DNA of 37,603 bases from 2-02-FULL-43-11-A sp964477065 (GCA_964477065.1 CAYZCU010000007.1:1-37603); one strand, 5' to 3'. Shown: positions 16,702-26,462, counted from the first letter of the stretch. Numbers and translations are program-made. Notes: a model not told the origin generated them from the letters alone.

Positions 16702-16762
16702 ACAAACCAATTCACTCTACAGACACTCGAATGTATCTGGTGTACAATCGTTCAAAATACTG

Positions 16763-16768
16763 TACAAT
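16763..16768 (+). promoter_or_regulatory. -10 element for uvrB
   Basis: TACAAT lies 11 bases before the uvrB ATG. The octamer TGTACAAT occurs here and again exactly 20 bases upstream (16741-16748), which could be a repeated regulatory word. No LexA-type box was recognised. Confidence 0.45.
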
Positions 16769-16779
16769 AGAAGATTGCT

Positions 16780-18786
16780 ATGTTCTCACTACAATCTGAA
16801 TTTCAGCCTACAGACGATCAAAAGCGCGCAAGCGATGCGCTTTCTCGTGGGTTTCGTGATGGACTTAAACGCCAAGTCCTTCTGGGCGTAACGGGCTCAG
16901 GGAAAACATTTACGATGGCACAGGTGATTCAAGAGCTTCAACAACCAGCACTTGTCCTCTGTCATAACAAAACGCTTGCTGGCCAGCTGTATCAAGAATT
17001 ACGCAATTTCTTTCCCGACAACGCTGTATCGTACGTTGTCTCCTACTACGACTACTATCAGCCTGAAGCATACATGCCTTCTACAGATACCTACATTGAG
17101 AAGGAAGCTCAAATCAACGATATGATTGATAAGCTACGTCTAGCCACAACGAGTAACATTCTCACACGGCCTGATTGTATAGTTGTGGCGTCAGTTTCGT
17201 GTATTTACAACATCGGCGCACCTGCTGAGTATGCGAAGTTTATACTTCCTTTGGAAGTTGGCACTGCATACACACAAAAAGAGCTTTTTTCACGACTCAT
17301 TGAGCTTCAATATGAGCGCTCAGAGTTTGACTATCATCGAGGTACCTTTCGCCTGCGTGGCGGGCATATTGATATCTTTCCAGCGTATGATGATATTTCA
17401 TATCGACTTGAAATGGATGGAGATGTCCTCAAAGGCATCACCATCCGTGATCCATTGACGGGAAAGATTACGTCAGATACACCCCTCGAGTCGATTGTCA
17501 TCTACCCAGCTAAGCACTATCTTATTGACCAACATACCCTCAAAGGAGCAGAGCAACGTATCCGTGATGACCTCAAAAAGGAATCAGAAGCACTTCGTGC
17601 TCGCGGTCGTAATTTTGAGGCTGAGCGATTGATTCAAAAAGTCAGTTACGATCTGGAAATGTTGCATGAAATGGGGTATGTCAACGGCATTGAAAATTAT
17701 TCACGCTATTTCGACGGACGCAAGCCTGGTGCAAGTCCGCATAGTTTGCTTGACTTCTTTACGCACCAGTTTGGTGACAAGTGGCTTACGTTTATTGATG
17801 AATCACACATGACTATCCCTCAGGTTCGAGGCATGTTTAATGGTGATCAAGCACGCAAAAAAACGCTTATCGACTACGGGTTCCGCCTTGAATCTGCACT
17901 CGATAACAGACCACTTCGTTTTGATGAATTTTATAGTCGCATCCCAGTGTGTACGTACGTTTCAGCGACGCCAAATGAGTGGGAAATTGAGGATGCCCAG
18001 CATCATATTGTGGAACAACTCGTCCGACCAACAGGGATTGTCGATCCTCAGATTGATATTCGACCAACTGATGGTGATATCCAGGATCTTATCAAAGAGA
18101 TCAAAAAACGAGTTAAAAAGAAAGAACGTGTTCTCGTAACAACGCTGACAAAGCGAACTGCTGAAGATTTGACTGATTTTCTCAAAGAAGATGCTGTCCA
18201 AGCAGTCTATCTGCATTCAGATATCAAAACACTTGAGCGAACAGATATTCTGCAAAAATTACGCAAACACGAATATGACGTGCTCGTTGGCGTCAACTTG
18301 TTGCGAGAGGGCTTGGATCTTCCTGAGGTAACCCTTGTGGCAATACTTGATGGAGACAAAGAAGGATTCTTGAGAAGTCGTACATCATTGATTCAAACCA
18401 TGGGCCGTGCCGCTCGAAATGTGTTTGGTGAGGTCATTATCTATGCTGATACGATAACGAAGTCCATGAAGAGCGCCATTGACGAGGTAGATCGCCGGCG
18501 TGAATACCAAATCAAGTATAATACGAAGCACAATATCACCCCGCGAACAATTCAGAAAAAGATTCAAGATGATATTGCACTCATCACGCATGACGATCCA
18601 GCGCTTCATAATAAACATGTTATGGAAGAGGTTGATGCGCTCAATTTACCAAGTTTGACACCGCACGATAAAAACAAAACAGTCAAACGACTTGAGCGTG
18701 AGATGAAGAAATTTGCAGATGATATGGATTTTGAGTCTGCAATTATTTTGCGAGATACTATTAAAACAATTAAAGAATCACACTAA
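16780..18786 (+). CDS. uvrB: excinuclease ABC subunit B
   Basis: The 668-residue DNA-damage-verifying helicase of nucleotide excision repair. Walker A GVTGSGKT (residues 36-43), the DNA-inserting beta-hairpin YYDYYQPEAYMPSTDTYIEK, Walker B FIDESHMTIPQV, YVSATPNEWE, motif VI TMGRAARN after GVNLLREGLDLPEV, and a C-terminal UVR domain (KRLEREMKKFADDMDFESAI) that contacts UvrC. Length and domain order are normal. It heads the uvrB-uvrA-transglutaminase-uvrC unit; uvrA starts three bases after its stop. A -10 element is 11 bases upstream of the ATG, and no Shine-Dalgarno is seen. Confidence 0.96.
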   Translation: MFSLQSEFQPTDDQKRASDALSRGFRDGLKRQVLLGVTGSGKTFTMAQVIQELQQPALVLCHNKTLAGQLYQELRNFFPDNAVSYVVSYYDYYQPEAYMPSTDTYIEKEAQINDMIDKLRLATTSNILTRPDCIVVASVSCIYNIGAPAEYAKFILPLEVGTAYTQKELFSRLIELQYERSEFDYHRGTFRLRGGHIDIFPAYDDISYRLEMDGDVLKGITIRDPLTGKITSDTPLESIVIYPAKHYLIDQHTLKGAEQRIRDDLKKESEALRARGRNFEAERLIQKVSYDLEMLHEMGYVNGIENYSRYFDGRKPGASPHSLLDFFTHQFGDKWLTFIDESHMTIPQVRGMFNGDQARKKTLIDYGFRLESALDNRPLRFDEFYSRIPVCTYVSATPNEWEIEDAQHHIVEQLVRPTGIVDPQIDIRPTDGDIQDLIKEIKKRVKKKERVLVTTLTKRTAEDLTDFLKEDAVQAVYLHSDIKTLERTDILQKLRKHEYDVLVGVNLLREGLDLPEVTLVAILDGDKEGFLRSRTSLIQTMGRAARNVFGEVIIYADTITKSMKSAIDEVDRRREYQIKYNTKHNITPRTIQKKIQDDIALITHDDPALHNKHVMEEVDALNLPSLTPHDKNKTVKRLEREMKKFADDMDFESAIILRDTIKTIKESH

Positions 18787-18789
18787 GCT

Positions 18790-21672
18790 ATGGCACAGAT
18801 TAAAATTCAAGGGGCTCGAGAGCATAATTTAAAAAATGTTGACTTGACTATTCCAAAGGACGCAATGGTTGTTTTTACGGGACTTTCAGGGTCTGGAAAG
18901 TCATCAATGGCTTTTGACACCATCTATGCAGAGGGTCAGCGTCGTTATGTGGAATCTCTTTCATCATATGCACGACAATTCTTGGGCATACTTGGCAAGC
19001 CTGATGTTGATTTTATTGAGGGGCTTTCACCGTCAATTTCTATTGATCAAAAATCAGTGAGTCATAACAGGCGATCTACTGTTGGGACGACAACTGAAAT
19101 TTATGATTACATGCGTTTACTTTTTGCACGAGCTGGCCATCCATTTTGCCAAAATTGTGGCAAAGAAATCACGAAGCTTTCAGTTGACGAAATCACGTTA
19201 AAGATCGTTGATATGCTTGTAACATTGAGTCGTGTCAATAAGCACCAGCCGATATCTGTCAAAATCACAGCTCCAATTATTCGAGATCGTAAAGGAGAGT
19301 ACACAGGCCTTTTTGACAATCTTCGAGCAAAAGGCTATACAGATGCGCTTGTTGATGGCAAAGTGATGTCTCTTGATAGCGATATACAACTGATTAAAAC
19401 GAACAAACATAGTGTTGATGCTATTATCGATACTATTAAGGCAAGCCCTGCACAAATGAAAGAGGTTGCCGATTCTGTTTTTCTTTCAAATCTTCGATCT
19501 CGCGTATTTACAGCGGTTGAGCAAGCAGTGAACCTGTCTAGTGGACTTGTCTATGTCTACACATCAGATACAGATAAGCATCTTTTTTCAGAAAATTTCT
19601 CATGTCCAGACTGTAATATCTCACTTCCTGAAATTGAGCCACGTATGTTTTCATTTAACTCTCCTATTGGTGCATGTGAAACATGTAAGGGATTGGGAAA
19701 TGTCACTCGTATCAATACAGATCTTATTTTTAGTAAAAATTTAACCATCAACGAGGGGGCCATTTTGCCGTATAAAGATGTCTTACACCGTGATACGTGG
19801 TTTGGACGTATATTTCGCACATTCTTGAAAGAAGAAAAGATTGATCCATCAGTCCCGTTAAATGAATTGTCACAGAAGCATATTGAACTCCTTTTACATG
19901 GATCAGCAACTATCTATGCTGTTGACGGTCTGAATCGCGATGGCAAACCAACCGTGATTCATGAGCCATGGCCCGGCATTATTCCTGAATTGGAGAAACG
20001 CTATAGTGAAACACAGTCTGACTTTGCACGACATGAGATCGAGCGCTATATGACTGAAAAAGTATGTGAATCGTGTCATGGAATGCGATTGAAAGATGAA
20101 GTTCTGAGCATTAAGCTCAATGGCCTTAATATCTTTGATGTGTGTGACATGTCAATTGAAAAGACCCATGCGTTTATGCAGGAGCTTCCGGAGCATATCA
20201 GTGCTTACGAGAAAGAAGTCAGTAAAAGTATTCTCACTGAGGTGTATTCGCGATTATCGTTTTTGATAAATGTTGGTCTCGGGTATCTCACGCTTAATCG
20301 CGCATCACGCTCATTATCTGGAGGTGAGTCACAGCGTATTCGACTTGCATCTCAAATTGGAAGTGGCTTATCTGGCGTGATCTATGTCTTGGACGAGCCA
20401 TCTATAGGATTGCATCCACGGGATGTCTCTGCGCTTGTTGAATCACTCAAAAAACTGCGGGATCTGGGTAATACGATTATTGTTGTCGAACACGATCCTG
20501 AAACAATCGTCAATGCAGATCATATCGTTGACTTTGGACCAGAAGCAGGACTGTACGGTGGAAAAGTCGTCTATGAAGGATCACTCAAAGAATTTGAGGT
20601 GGCTGATACGCTCACATCTGACTATCTTTTTGGTCGCAAGACGATCAAAAAGCGTAAGCCATCATATGTCTCAAGTGGTTCTATACATCTCAAAGGAGCA
20701 AAACAATACAACCTTAAGAATGTGAATGCAGAATTCCCACTAGGACACTTAATTGGAGTCACAGGAGTATCAGGATCTGGTAAATCAACATTGATTGTCG
20801 AAACGCTTCACAAGGGACTCCAGTATTATCTCAATGGCCGATATGAAGGTGTAATGGGAGCATTTGACAGCCTTGATGGCTATCAATATATTGACTCTGT
20901 CTACCTTGTCAATCAATCACCCATTGGTCGAACCCCACGCTCAAATCCTGCAACATATATTGGAGCATTCGATCTGATTCGAGATATTTTTGCTCAAACG
21001 CCTGATGCAAAGATGCGTGGCTACAAAAAAGGCCGATTCTCATTTAATGTTAAAGGGGGTCGCTGTGAAAAATGTTCTGGAGCCGGTTCTATCAAAGTTG
21101 AAATGCAGTTTCTTCCTGATGTCTACGTGACGTGTGATATCTGTGAAGGCATGCGATACAACAGTGAAACACTTGAAGTTAAGTATAAATCTAAAAATAT
21201 CTATGAGGTGCTTTCGATGACGATTGATGAGGCAGTTGAATTTTTCTCATCATATACCATCCTTTCACGACGACTGCGCGCACTCAAGGAGATTGGACTT
21301 GGTTACCTTGAGTTAGGCAGACCAGCCCCAACGCTTTCAGGTGGTGAAGCACAGCGCGTGAAATTGGCCCATGAACTTGCACGCAAGGAAGAAGGTCGTA
21401 CGTTGTATATCTTTGATGAACCCACAACGGGGCTTCATTTACATGACATCAATAAACTTCTTCATGGTTTATATCAACTTGTTGAGAAGGGGAATACGGT
21501 TATTGTCATTGAGCATAATCTTGATGTGATTAAAAACATGGATTACATCATCGACATGGGACCGACTGGGGGAGAGGGTGGAGGAAAAATTATGTATCAG
21601 GGAAAACCTGAAGGAATTGTACATGTTAAGGATTCCTCGACCGCCTATTTTCTCAAAAAAGAGTTATTATAA
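18790..21672 (+). CDS. uvrA: excinuclease ABC subunit A
   Basis: The 960-residue ABC-type ATPase dimer scans DNA for lesions and loads UvrB. First Walker A GLSGSGKSSMAFDTIYAEGQ, UvrB-binding region with zinc site CQNCGKEI and CPDCN...CETCKG, first signature RSLSGGESQRIRLASQIG, VLDEPSIGLHPRD, second Walker A GVSGSGKSTLIVETL, zinc finger CEKCSGAGSIKVEMQFLPDV, second signature TLSGGEAQRVKLAHEL and FDEPTTGLH. Full length. It sits between uvrB (three bases upstream) and the transglutaminase-like gene (three bases downstream), so it is almost certainly one transcript. No ribosome binding site precedes the ATG, suggesting coupling to uvrB translation. Confidence 0.96.
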   Translation: MAQIKIQGAREHNLKNVDLTIPKDAMVVFTGLSGSGKSSMAFDTIYAEGQRRYVESLSSYARQFLGILGKPDVDFIEGLSPSISIDQKSVSHNRRSTVGTTTEIYDYMRLLFARAGHPFCQNCGKEITKLSVDEITLKIVDMLVTLSRVNKHQPISVKITAPIIRDRKGEYTGLFDNLRAKGYTDALVDGKVMSLDSDIQLIKTNKHSVDAIIDTIKASPAQMKEVADSVFLSNLRSRVFTAVEQAVNLSSGLVYVYTSDTDKHLFSENFSCPDCNISLPEIEPRMFSFNSPIGACETCKGLGNVTRINTDLIFSKNLTINEGAILPYKDVLHRDTWFGRIFRTFLKEEKIDPSVPLNELSQKHIELLLHGSATIYAVDGLNRDGKPTVIHEPWPGIIPELEKRYSETQSDFARHEIERYMTEKVCESCHGMRLKDEVLSIKLNGLNIFDVCDMSIEKTHAFMQELPEHISAYEKEVSKSILTEVYSRLSFLINVGLGYLTLNRASRSLSGGESQRIRLASQIGSGLSGVIYVLDEPSIGLHPRDVSALVESLKKLRDLGNTIIVVEHDPETIVNADHIVDFGPEAGLYGGKVVYEGSLKEFEVADTLTSDYLFGRKTIKKRKPSYVSSGSIHLKGAKQYNLKNVNAEFPLGHLIGVTGVSGSGKSTLIVETLHKGLQYYLNGRYEGVMGAFDSLDGYQYIDSVYLVNQSPIGRTPRSNPATYIGAFDLIRDIFAQTPDAKMRGYKKGRFSFNVKGGRCEKCSGAGSIKVEMQFLPDVYVTCDICEGMRYNSETLEVKYKSKNIYEVLSMTIDEAVEFFSSYTILSRRLRALKEIGLGYLELGRPAPTLSGGEAQRVKLAHELARKEEGRTLYIFDEPTTGLHLHDINKLLHGLYQLVEKGNTVIVIEHNLDVIKNMDYIIDMGPTGGEGGGKIMYQGKPEGIVHVKDSSTAYFLKKELL

Positions 21673-21675
21673 GAT

Positions 21676-23496
21676 ATGAAAAAGTTTCTTCTGATTGCAC
21701 TGCTCTTGTGCATGCCCATGACTGTACATGCGCAGGAAACACCCAAGTCACCTAATACGCATACCGTCGCGTATGATTTCGATTTTTACATCGATCAAGA
21801 TACAACTAACGTTGATGTGGATTTGGGCATTACGCTGACAAATCTTCGCTCAGATGTGTACATAAGTGAGTACTCACTGACTTTCCCAACAACTATTCAA
21901 TTTCAAAATTTGCGCATCACTCAGGAGAAGGAGGATATCCCCTTTGTCCAATCGACAGGGGATCAAACCCAGCGTATTACGTTTACCTTTGCGGAGCCAC
22001 TTGAAGGAATTAATGCATCTAATAGGGTGAAATTGCATTACACACTAGAAAACATGCATGATCCGCGAGGTCGGATACATGAAATTATTCTTCCCCTTCT
22101 TGTGAATGATCCACATGCTGTGGTCAACGCGACACTCCACCTACCTGAGCAATTTGATCAAAAAATAAGCCTTTCAAAGCCCCTACCAACAACTATAGAC
22201 TTTCGAACAATTACATGGGAGCATGTTCAAGCACGAACGCTGTATATGCTTTTTGGAGAGTCACAAACGTACACCGTCAATCTGGGATATAGCTTGCGAA
22301 ATACGAAACTAACTGCACAGGATATGGAAATTGCACTCCCACCTGAGACATTGTATCAGCGGGTATTTGTCGATTCCCTTAAACCTCAACCGCAACGAAC
22401 ATATACTGATACAGATGGAAACTTTATTGCTGTTTATGCTGTTTCCCCCCGAGAGACGATAGATATTCAGTTTAAAGGATTTGTGCAGGTTTTTACCAAA
22501 CCCCAGGATAGTCTCAGAGCATACTCTCGAGCATTGTTCCCTTCGCAACAATCGACACTCTTATCTCAAAAGCAGTATTGGGATCTTGGTGCATTCATAG
22601 ATAGCGATCAGTTTAATAAAATGCACACACCTCAGGATATCTATACGTATATCTTGGATACGTTTGCTTATGCATATGATCGACTTGACTCAGACACCTC
22701 TCGCTATGGTGCGCAAAAGGCGCTCAAATATCCTCTCAAAGCAGTCTGCACGGAATTTACTGATACGTTTGTTGCATTGGCACGAGAGAAGGGGATTCCT
22801 GCACGTGAAATTGAAGGCTATGGCTACTCAGAAAGCACGACCATCCGCCCGCAATCAAAAATTTTGGATGAATTGCATGCGTGGCCTGAATACTACGACA
22901 CCCAACAGGAACTGTGGATACAGGTTGATCCAACATGGGAAGATACATCGGGTATTGATTACTTTTCGAGTCTTGATGTCAACCATATTGCCCTGGCAAT
23001 TCATGGAAAGGATCCTATCAATCCGCCACCTGCAGGTTTTTATAAAACAGCCAGACGCAAGGATATAGCTATTGAGACAACTCATATTTTGCCCTCACCA
23101 GATATCCAAACTAGCGTGACACCACACATTTCAGAAAATCTCACACCAAATCATACATACACTGATTCAATTACGGTGACCAATACGGGTAAATCATATA
23201 TTCACAGCTTGACGATCCAGCCACAGGCAAACAATATCTCATTCTCAGATGATCAGATACATGTCGAGTTTCTTGCTCCGTTTGAGTCACGCGATATTCC
23301 CATTACCTTTCATGTCAAAAATGGCTATACAGACGCAGATACAATGACTTTTAGTGCTGATGGAGCAGTTCTGGGAACTCAGGATGTTCGTATCCGACCT
23401 GATTCTACTGCCTTTAAAACAATGTTTATCCTTGGAGCAAGCGTCATCGTCCTCATTATCACCATAGTTATCCGACGAGCTGGGCGACAGGCATGA
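21676..23496 (+). CDS. transglutaminase-like surface protein
   Basis: The 606-residue protein has a cleavable signal peptide (FLLIALLLCMPMTVHAQE), an N-terminal beta-rich region of about 270 residues, a transglutaminase-like cysteine-protease core and a C-terminal membrane helix (FILGASVIVLIITIVI) with a basic tail. The catalytic triad is visible: Cys in AVCTEFTDTFVALAREKGIP, His in LDELHAWPEYY, Asp in IQVDPTWEDTSG. REIEGYGYS matches the family's conserved turn. A domain after residue 475 looks like an immunoglobulin-type beta sandwich. It is probably anchored in the membrane and faces outward, cleaving or crosslinking peptides. Its place between uvrA and uvrC is odd. The stop overlaps the uvrC start (ATGA). 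A TATTAT ends five bases before the ATG. Confidence 0.8.
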   Translation: MKKFLLIALLLCMPMTVHAQETPKSPNTHTVAYDFDFYIDQDTTNVDVDLGITLTNLRSDVYISEYSLTFPTTIQFQNLRITQEKEDIPFVQSTGDQTQRITFTFAEPLEGINASNRVKLHYTLENMHDPRGRIHEIILPLLVNDPHAVVNATLHLPEQFDQKISLSKPLPTTIDFRTITWEHVQARTLYMLFGESQTYTVNLGYSLRNTKLTAQDMEIALPPETLYQRVFVDSLKPQPQRTYTDTDGNFIAVYAVSPRETIDIQFKGFVQVFTKPQDSLRAYSRALFPSQQSTLLSQKQYWDLGAFIDSDQFNKMHTPQDIYTYILDTFAYAYDRLDSDTSRYGAQKALKYPLKAVCTEFTDTFVALAREKGIPAREIEGYGYSESTTIRPQSKILDELHAWPEYYDTQQELWIQVDPTWEDTSGIDYFSSLDVNHIALAIHGKDPINPPPAGFYKTARRKDIAIETTHILPSPDIQTSVTPHISENLTPNHTYTDSITVTNTGKSYIHSLTIQPQANNISFSDDQIHVEFLAPFESRDIPITFHVKNGYTDADTMTFSADGAVLGTQDVRIRPDSTAFKTMFILGASVIVLIITIVIRRAGRQA

Positions 23497-24788
23497 TTAC
23501 TCGAGCTTCGACACAATGCCTCCCCGATCAACCAGGTGTCTACTTTTTTATGAAAGGGGATACTCCCATTTATATTGGTAAATCAGTCAATATTCGCGCT
23601 CGTGTCCATTCACATATCCAAGCCTCCAAACTTTCTCGAAAAGAGTATGCCATCGTATCTCAGGCTGATGCAATGGACTACATGACCACTCTCAACAATT
23701 TCGATGCTATCGTCCTGGAGTCACAGCTCATTCAAAAGCATAAGCCTCAATATAATGTTGTTTGGAAAGATGATAAGCATTTTTTGTATATCAAGATTAA
23801 CCTTGGGGAGACGTATCCGAAACTTATTCCTGTTCGCAAGGAAGAGCCAGATGGTCGTTCTGTGTATTTTGGACCGTTTAAATCGTCTCAAATGACTGAA
23901 AAGCTCTTGCTTGAGCTGAGGCGCATTGTACCATTTTGCACACAACGTGCGCTTGGTAAGAGACCCTGCGTTTATGCACGCCTTGGGTACTGTAATCCGT
24001 GTCCAAATGCGATTGAGTCCTGTAAGAATCCCGATGAAAAAATTCGTCTCCGTAAACAGTATCGGCATAACATTCGTAAGGCTATTGAAATTCTTGATGG
24101 ACGGACAACCACGTATATGCAGTCATTATCACGACAACTCAAAACACTATCTGATGCACAGCGCTATGAGGAGGCGATTCTGATTCGACGAAAATTACTC
24201 CAGTTTTCATTGTTTCTTAATCAGCGATCATTTCATGAAAATCGCTCAAGCATCAATTCCGAATCAGATGATATTCACGAGCAGGTTCAGGAATTTATGA
24301 CGAAGCACTTTGCGTATACGCTTGATCCCCATGCTTTTCGTATCGAATGCTATGATATGAGTAATCTGTATGGGAAACAAGCGACAGGCTCACTTGTCGT
24401 CTTCCAGGATGGCTTATTTGCAAAAAAGGAGTACCGCACATTTTCCGTCAAATATGATGGGATATCAGATATTCATATGATGGAAGAAGTTCTTCGTCGT
24501 CGACTTGAGCATGATGAGTGGCGCAAGCCCGACCTCATCGTCCTTGATGGGGGACGACCACAATTGAGACACATTGATAGGCTATTCAGGAGTCTTGGCG
24601 TTACCATTCCCCTTATTTCTATTGCAAAAAGGCCGGATCGGATTTTGCTCCCTAAGACGGGCTATGCGCCTATTCATGTTGATAAAAATTCACTTTTTTT
24701 CAAGGTCATTCAGTCGCTACGGGATGAATCACATCGGTTTGCAAAAAAGTACCATGTTGCCCTGCGTGATAGAAAACTTCTTCAGTAA
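23493..24788 (+). CDS. uvrC: excinuclease ABC subunit C, without C-terminal HhH
   Basis: The 431-residue dual nuclease makes both incisions. The N-terminal GIY-YIG domain has PGVYFFMKGDTPIYIGKSVN (3' cut). A four-cysteine cluster follows (CTQRALGKRPCVYARLGYCNPC), then the UVR domain at about 205-230 that binds UvrB, then the RNase H-like domain (5' cut) with Asp in ECYDMSNLYG, Asp in LIVLDGGRPQL and His in RDESHRFAKKYH. The protein ends ten residues after that His, so the tandem helix-hairpin-helix domain found in roughly 600-residue UvrC proteins is absent. The DNA-binding role of that tail would need to come from elsewhere. Start codon overlaps the previous stop. Confidence 0.93.
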   Translation: MITRASTQCLPDQPGVYFFMKGDTPIYIGKSVNIRARVHSHIQASKLSRKEYAIVSQADAMDYMTTLNNFDAIVLESQLIQKHKPQYNVVWKDDKHFLYIKINLGETYPKLIPVRKEEPDGRSVYFGPFKSSQMTEKLLLELRRIVPFCTQRALGKRPCVYARLGYCNPCPNAIESCKNPDEKIRLRKQYRHNIRKAIEILDGRTTTYMQSLSRQLKTLSDAQRYEEAILIRRKLLQFSLFLNQRSFHENRSSINSESDDIHEQVQEFMTKHFAYTLDPHAFRIECYDMSNLYGKQATGSLVVFQDGLFAKKEYRTFSVKYDGISDIHMMEEVLRRRLEHDEWRKPDLIVLDGGRPQLRHIDRLFRSLGVTIPLISIAKRPDRILLPKTGYAPIHVDKNSLFFKVIQSLRDESHRFAKKYHVALRDRKLLQ

Positions 24789-24791
24789 ATC

Positions 24792-24800
24792 TGATATAAT
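24792..24800 (+). promoter_or_regulatory. extended -10 promoter for secG
   Basis: TGATATAAT is a perfect extended -10 (TGnTATAAT), six bases before the secG ATG. No -35 is needed for this class and none is visible. Confidence 0.65.
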
Positions 24801-24806
24801 GCTTCT

Positions 24807-25022
24807 ATGGAACAAGCACTTCTTATCACAACAATTATTGTCAGTATCGCACTTATTATTTTGACCTTATTTCAAGGTAAAGGAGGCGGACTTGGAAGTG
24901 CCTGGGGCAATGCTGGAGCAGGCTTTCAGACCCGACGAGGTGTTGAAAAGTTGATCGTACGCCTGACAGCAATTCTTATTGGAGTGTTCTTCATCGTATC
25001 GGTGATTCAACTCATTTCATAA
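24807..25022 (+). CDS. secG: protein translocase subunit SecG
   Basis: The 71-residue protein has two membrane helices (LLITTIIVSIALIILTLFQ and LTAILIGVFFIVSVIQLI) joined by the glycine-rich loop KGGGLGSAWGNAGAGFQTRRGVEKL, the SecG signature. It assists SecYE during protein export. Size is normal. A leaderless extended -10 promoter precedes it, and its stop codon shares one base with the next gene's ATG. Confidence 0.9.
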   Translation: MEQALLITTIIVSIALIILTLFQGKGGGLGSAWGNAGAGFQTRRGVEKLIVRLTAILIGVFFIVSVIQLIS

Positions 25023-26380
25023 TGATCTATAAAAAGATCCGACATTCATATTGGCTTCTAACTGGATTTGTGCAGAAGCACATGATGCTTCTGATTGTCA
25101 GTTCAATCGGCACATTTCTCTTCATTTTGTTTATGATTAATTTCTTTCCTTTTTTTAATGCATTTCTTTTTCGCCAAAATAAAATAGTTGGCCTCATAGG
25201 GCGATATTCGCTTGCATCAGTGCCCGATGACATCAAACGTGAGATTTCAAATCCGCTTATTACCATTGACCAGAAAGGAGAGATTCAGCCACTTTTGGCA
25301 TATTCATGGGAAGTGCTTGATGGAGGCAGACGATATCGGTTTCATCTAAGAAATGATCTTTTTTGGACTGATAAGAATCCGTTTATTGCTGAGGATATTC
25401 AGTATTCATTTGTTGATGTGCAGATTCAGCCAGTTGATGATTATACAATTGACTTCATTCTCAAAGAACCATTAAATATTTTCCCAATATATCTGACCCA
25501 GCCAGTCATCAAGCAACCCCTCATCGGCGTCGGATCAATCTATACTGTTGATTCATATAAAATTTCCAAAAACGAGCTCAAGAAAATATCTCTTTCACCA
25601 AACAAACCTAATCTGCCAACGAAGTCGTATGTTTTTTATGACTCTGAGGAAAAACTCGTAACAGGATTTAAACGAGGAGATATCACGTACTTTCAGACAC
25701 CCACCCGTGCTGTCGCAGATACATTTGCCTCTTGGAAAAACACAAGTGTGACCAAAACGATTGACTATAACAAGGTGATGGTCTTGTTTATCAATACACA
25801 GTCTGGCCCATTGCAAGAACGAGATGTACGCAAAGGGTTGGCCTTTGGAACACCTTCATTTCCTGAGCTTGGAGAAAAAGCCAAAAGTCCTATCCCACCT
25901 GCCTCATGGGCATATCACGATGACATAAAGGAATATCCTTTCAATGAAGAGCGCGCACAATCACTTATTAGTAAAAACATTTCAGCGTCAGATAGTGCCA
26001 AACTGACACTGTATACTTTTTTTGATTATCTTAATATAGCTCAGGAGCTAAAGAAGAGCTATGAGAAATTAGGGCTCACTATCCAGCTTAAAATTGTCTC
26101 ATCCCCACCAGAAAGCACAGATCCCTATGATCTATTCTTGACTGTCTGGAATCCTCCAGCTGATCCTGATCAATATTTCTTTTGGCATTCGACTCAGGCA
26201 GGGACAAACATTACGCATTTGAATAATCCCAAAATAGATAAACTTTTAGAAGACGGGAGGCGCGTCGTGAATGTGAAGCAACGCCAAGCTATCTATGCTG
26301 ACTTTCAGAAAAATATAGCTGAAGAAGTACCTGCATACTTTATGTATCATCCCTACATATATACCGTCGAGAGGCGCTAG
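25022..26380 (+). CDS. solute-binding protein family 5, membrane-anchored orphan
   Basis: The 452-residue protein matches ABC-transporter peptide/nickel-binding proteins (SBP_bac_5): ITIDQKGEIQPLLAYSWEVL, YRFHLRNDLFWTDKNPF plus IAEDIQYSF, GLAFGTPSF region, and ADPDQYFFWHSTQAGTN near the C-terminus. In place of a lipobox signal it has an N-terminal membrane helix (residues about 20-43), so it is probably tethered. It is about 70-100 residues shorter than typical members, the loss falling in the ligand-lid region near 120-150. No ABC permease or ATPase is nearby. It overlaps secG by one base (TAATG). Ligand unknown. Confidence 0.8.
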   Translation: MIYKKIRHSYWLLTGFVQKHMMLLIVSSIGTFLFILFMINFFPFFNAFLFRQNKIVGLIGRYSLASVPDDIKREISNPLITIDQKGEIQPLLAYSWEVLDGGRRYRFHLRNDLFWTDKNPFIAEDIQYSFVDVQIQPVDDYTIDFILKEPLNIFPIYLTQPVIKQPLIGVGSIYTVDSYKISKNELKKISLSPNKPNLPTKSYVFYDSEEKLVTGFKRGDITYFQTPTRAVADTFASWKNTSVTKTIDYNKVMVLFINTQSGPLQERDVRKGLAFGTPSFPELGEKAKSPIPPASWAYHDDIKEYPFNEERAQSLISKNISASDSAKLTLYTFFDYLNIAQELKKSYEKLGLTIQLKIVSSPPESTDPYDLFLTVWNPPADPDQYFFWHSTQAGTNITHLNNPKIDKLLEDGRRVVNVKQRQAIYADFQKNIAEEVPAYFMYHPYIYTVERR

Positions 26381-26454
26381 CGTCTTCGGAAGGACTCGAA
26401 CCTTCAACCTACTCCTTAGAAGGGAGTTGCTCTATCCTTTGAGCTACGAAGACT
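26381..26454 (-). tRNA. tRNA-Arg (TCT)
   Basis: Minus-strand cloverleaf: acceptor GTCTTCG/CGAAGAC, D-arm GCTC...GAGC, anticodon arm ACTCC-CTTCTAA-GGAGT (anticodon TCT), T-arm GAAGG-TTCGAGT-CCTTC, discriminator G. CCA is not encoded. It has its own extended -10 promoter. Confidence 0.95.
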
Positions 26455-26462
26455 GATGAGAT

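Noticed and set aside
16741..16768. SOS/LexA operator upstream of uvrB
   Set aside because: The repeated TGTACAAT resembles neither the E. coli CTGT-N8-ACAG box nor the Gram-positive GAAC-N4-GTTC box; it is better explained as -10 elements.
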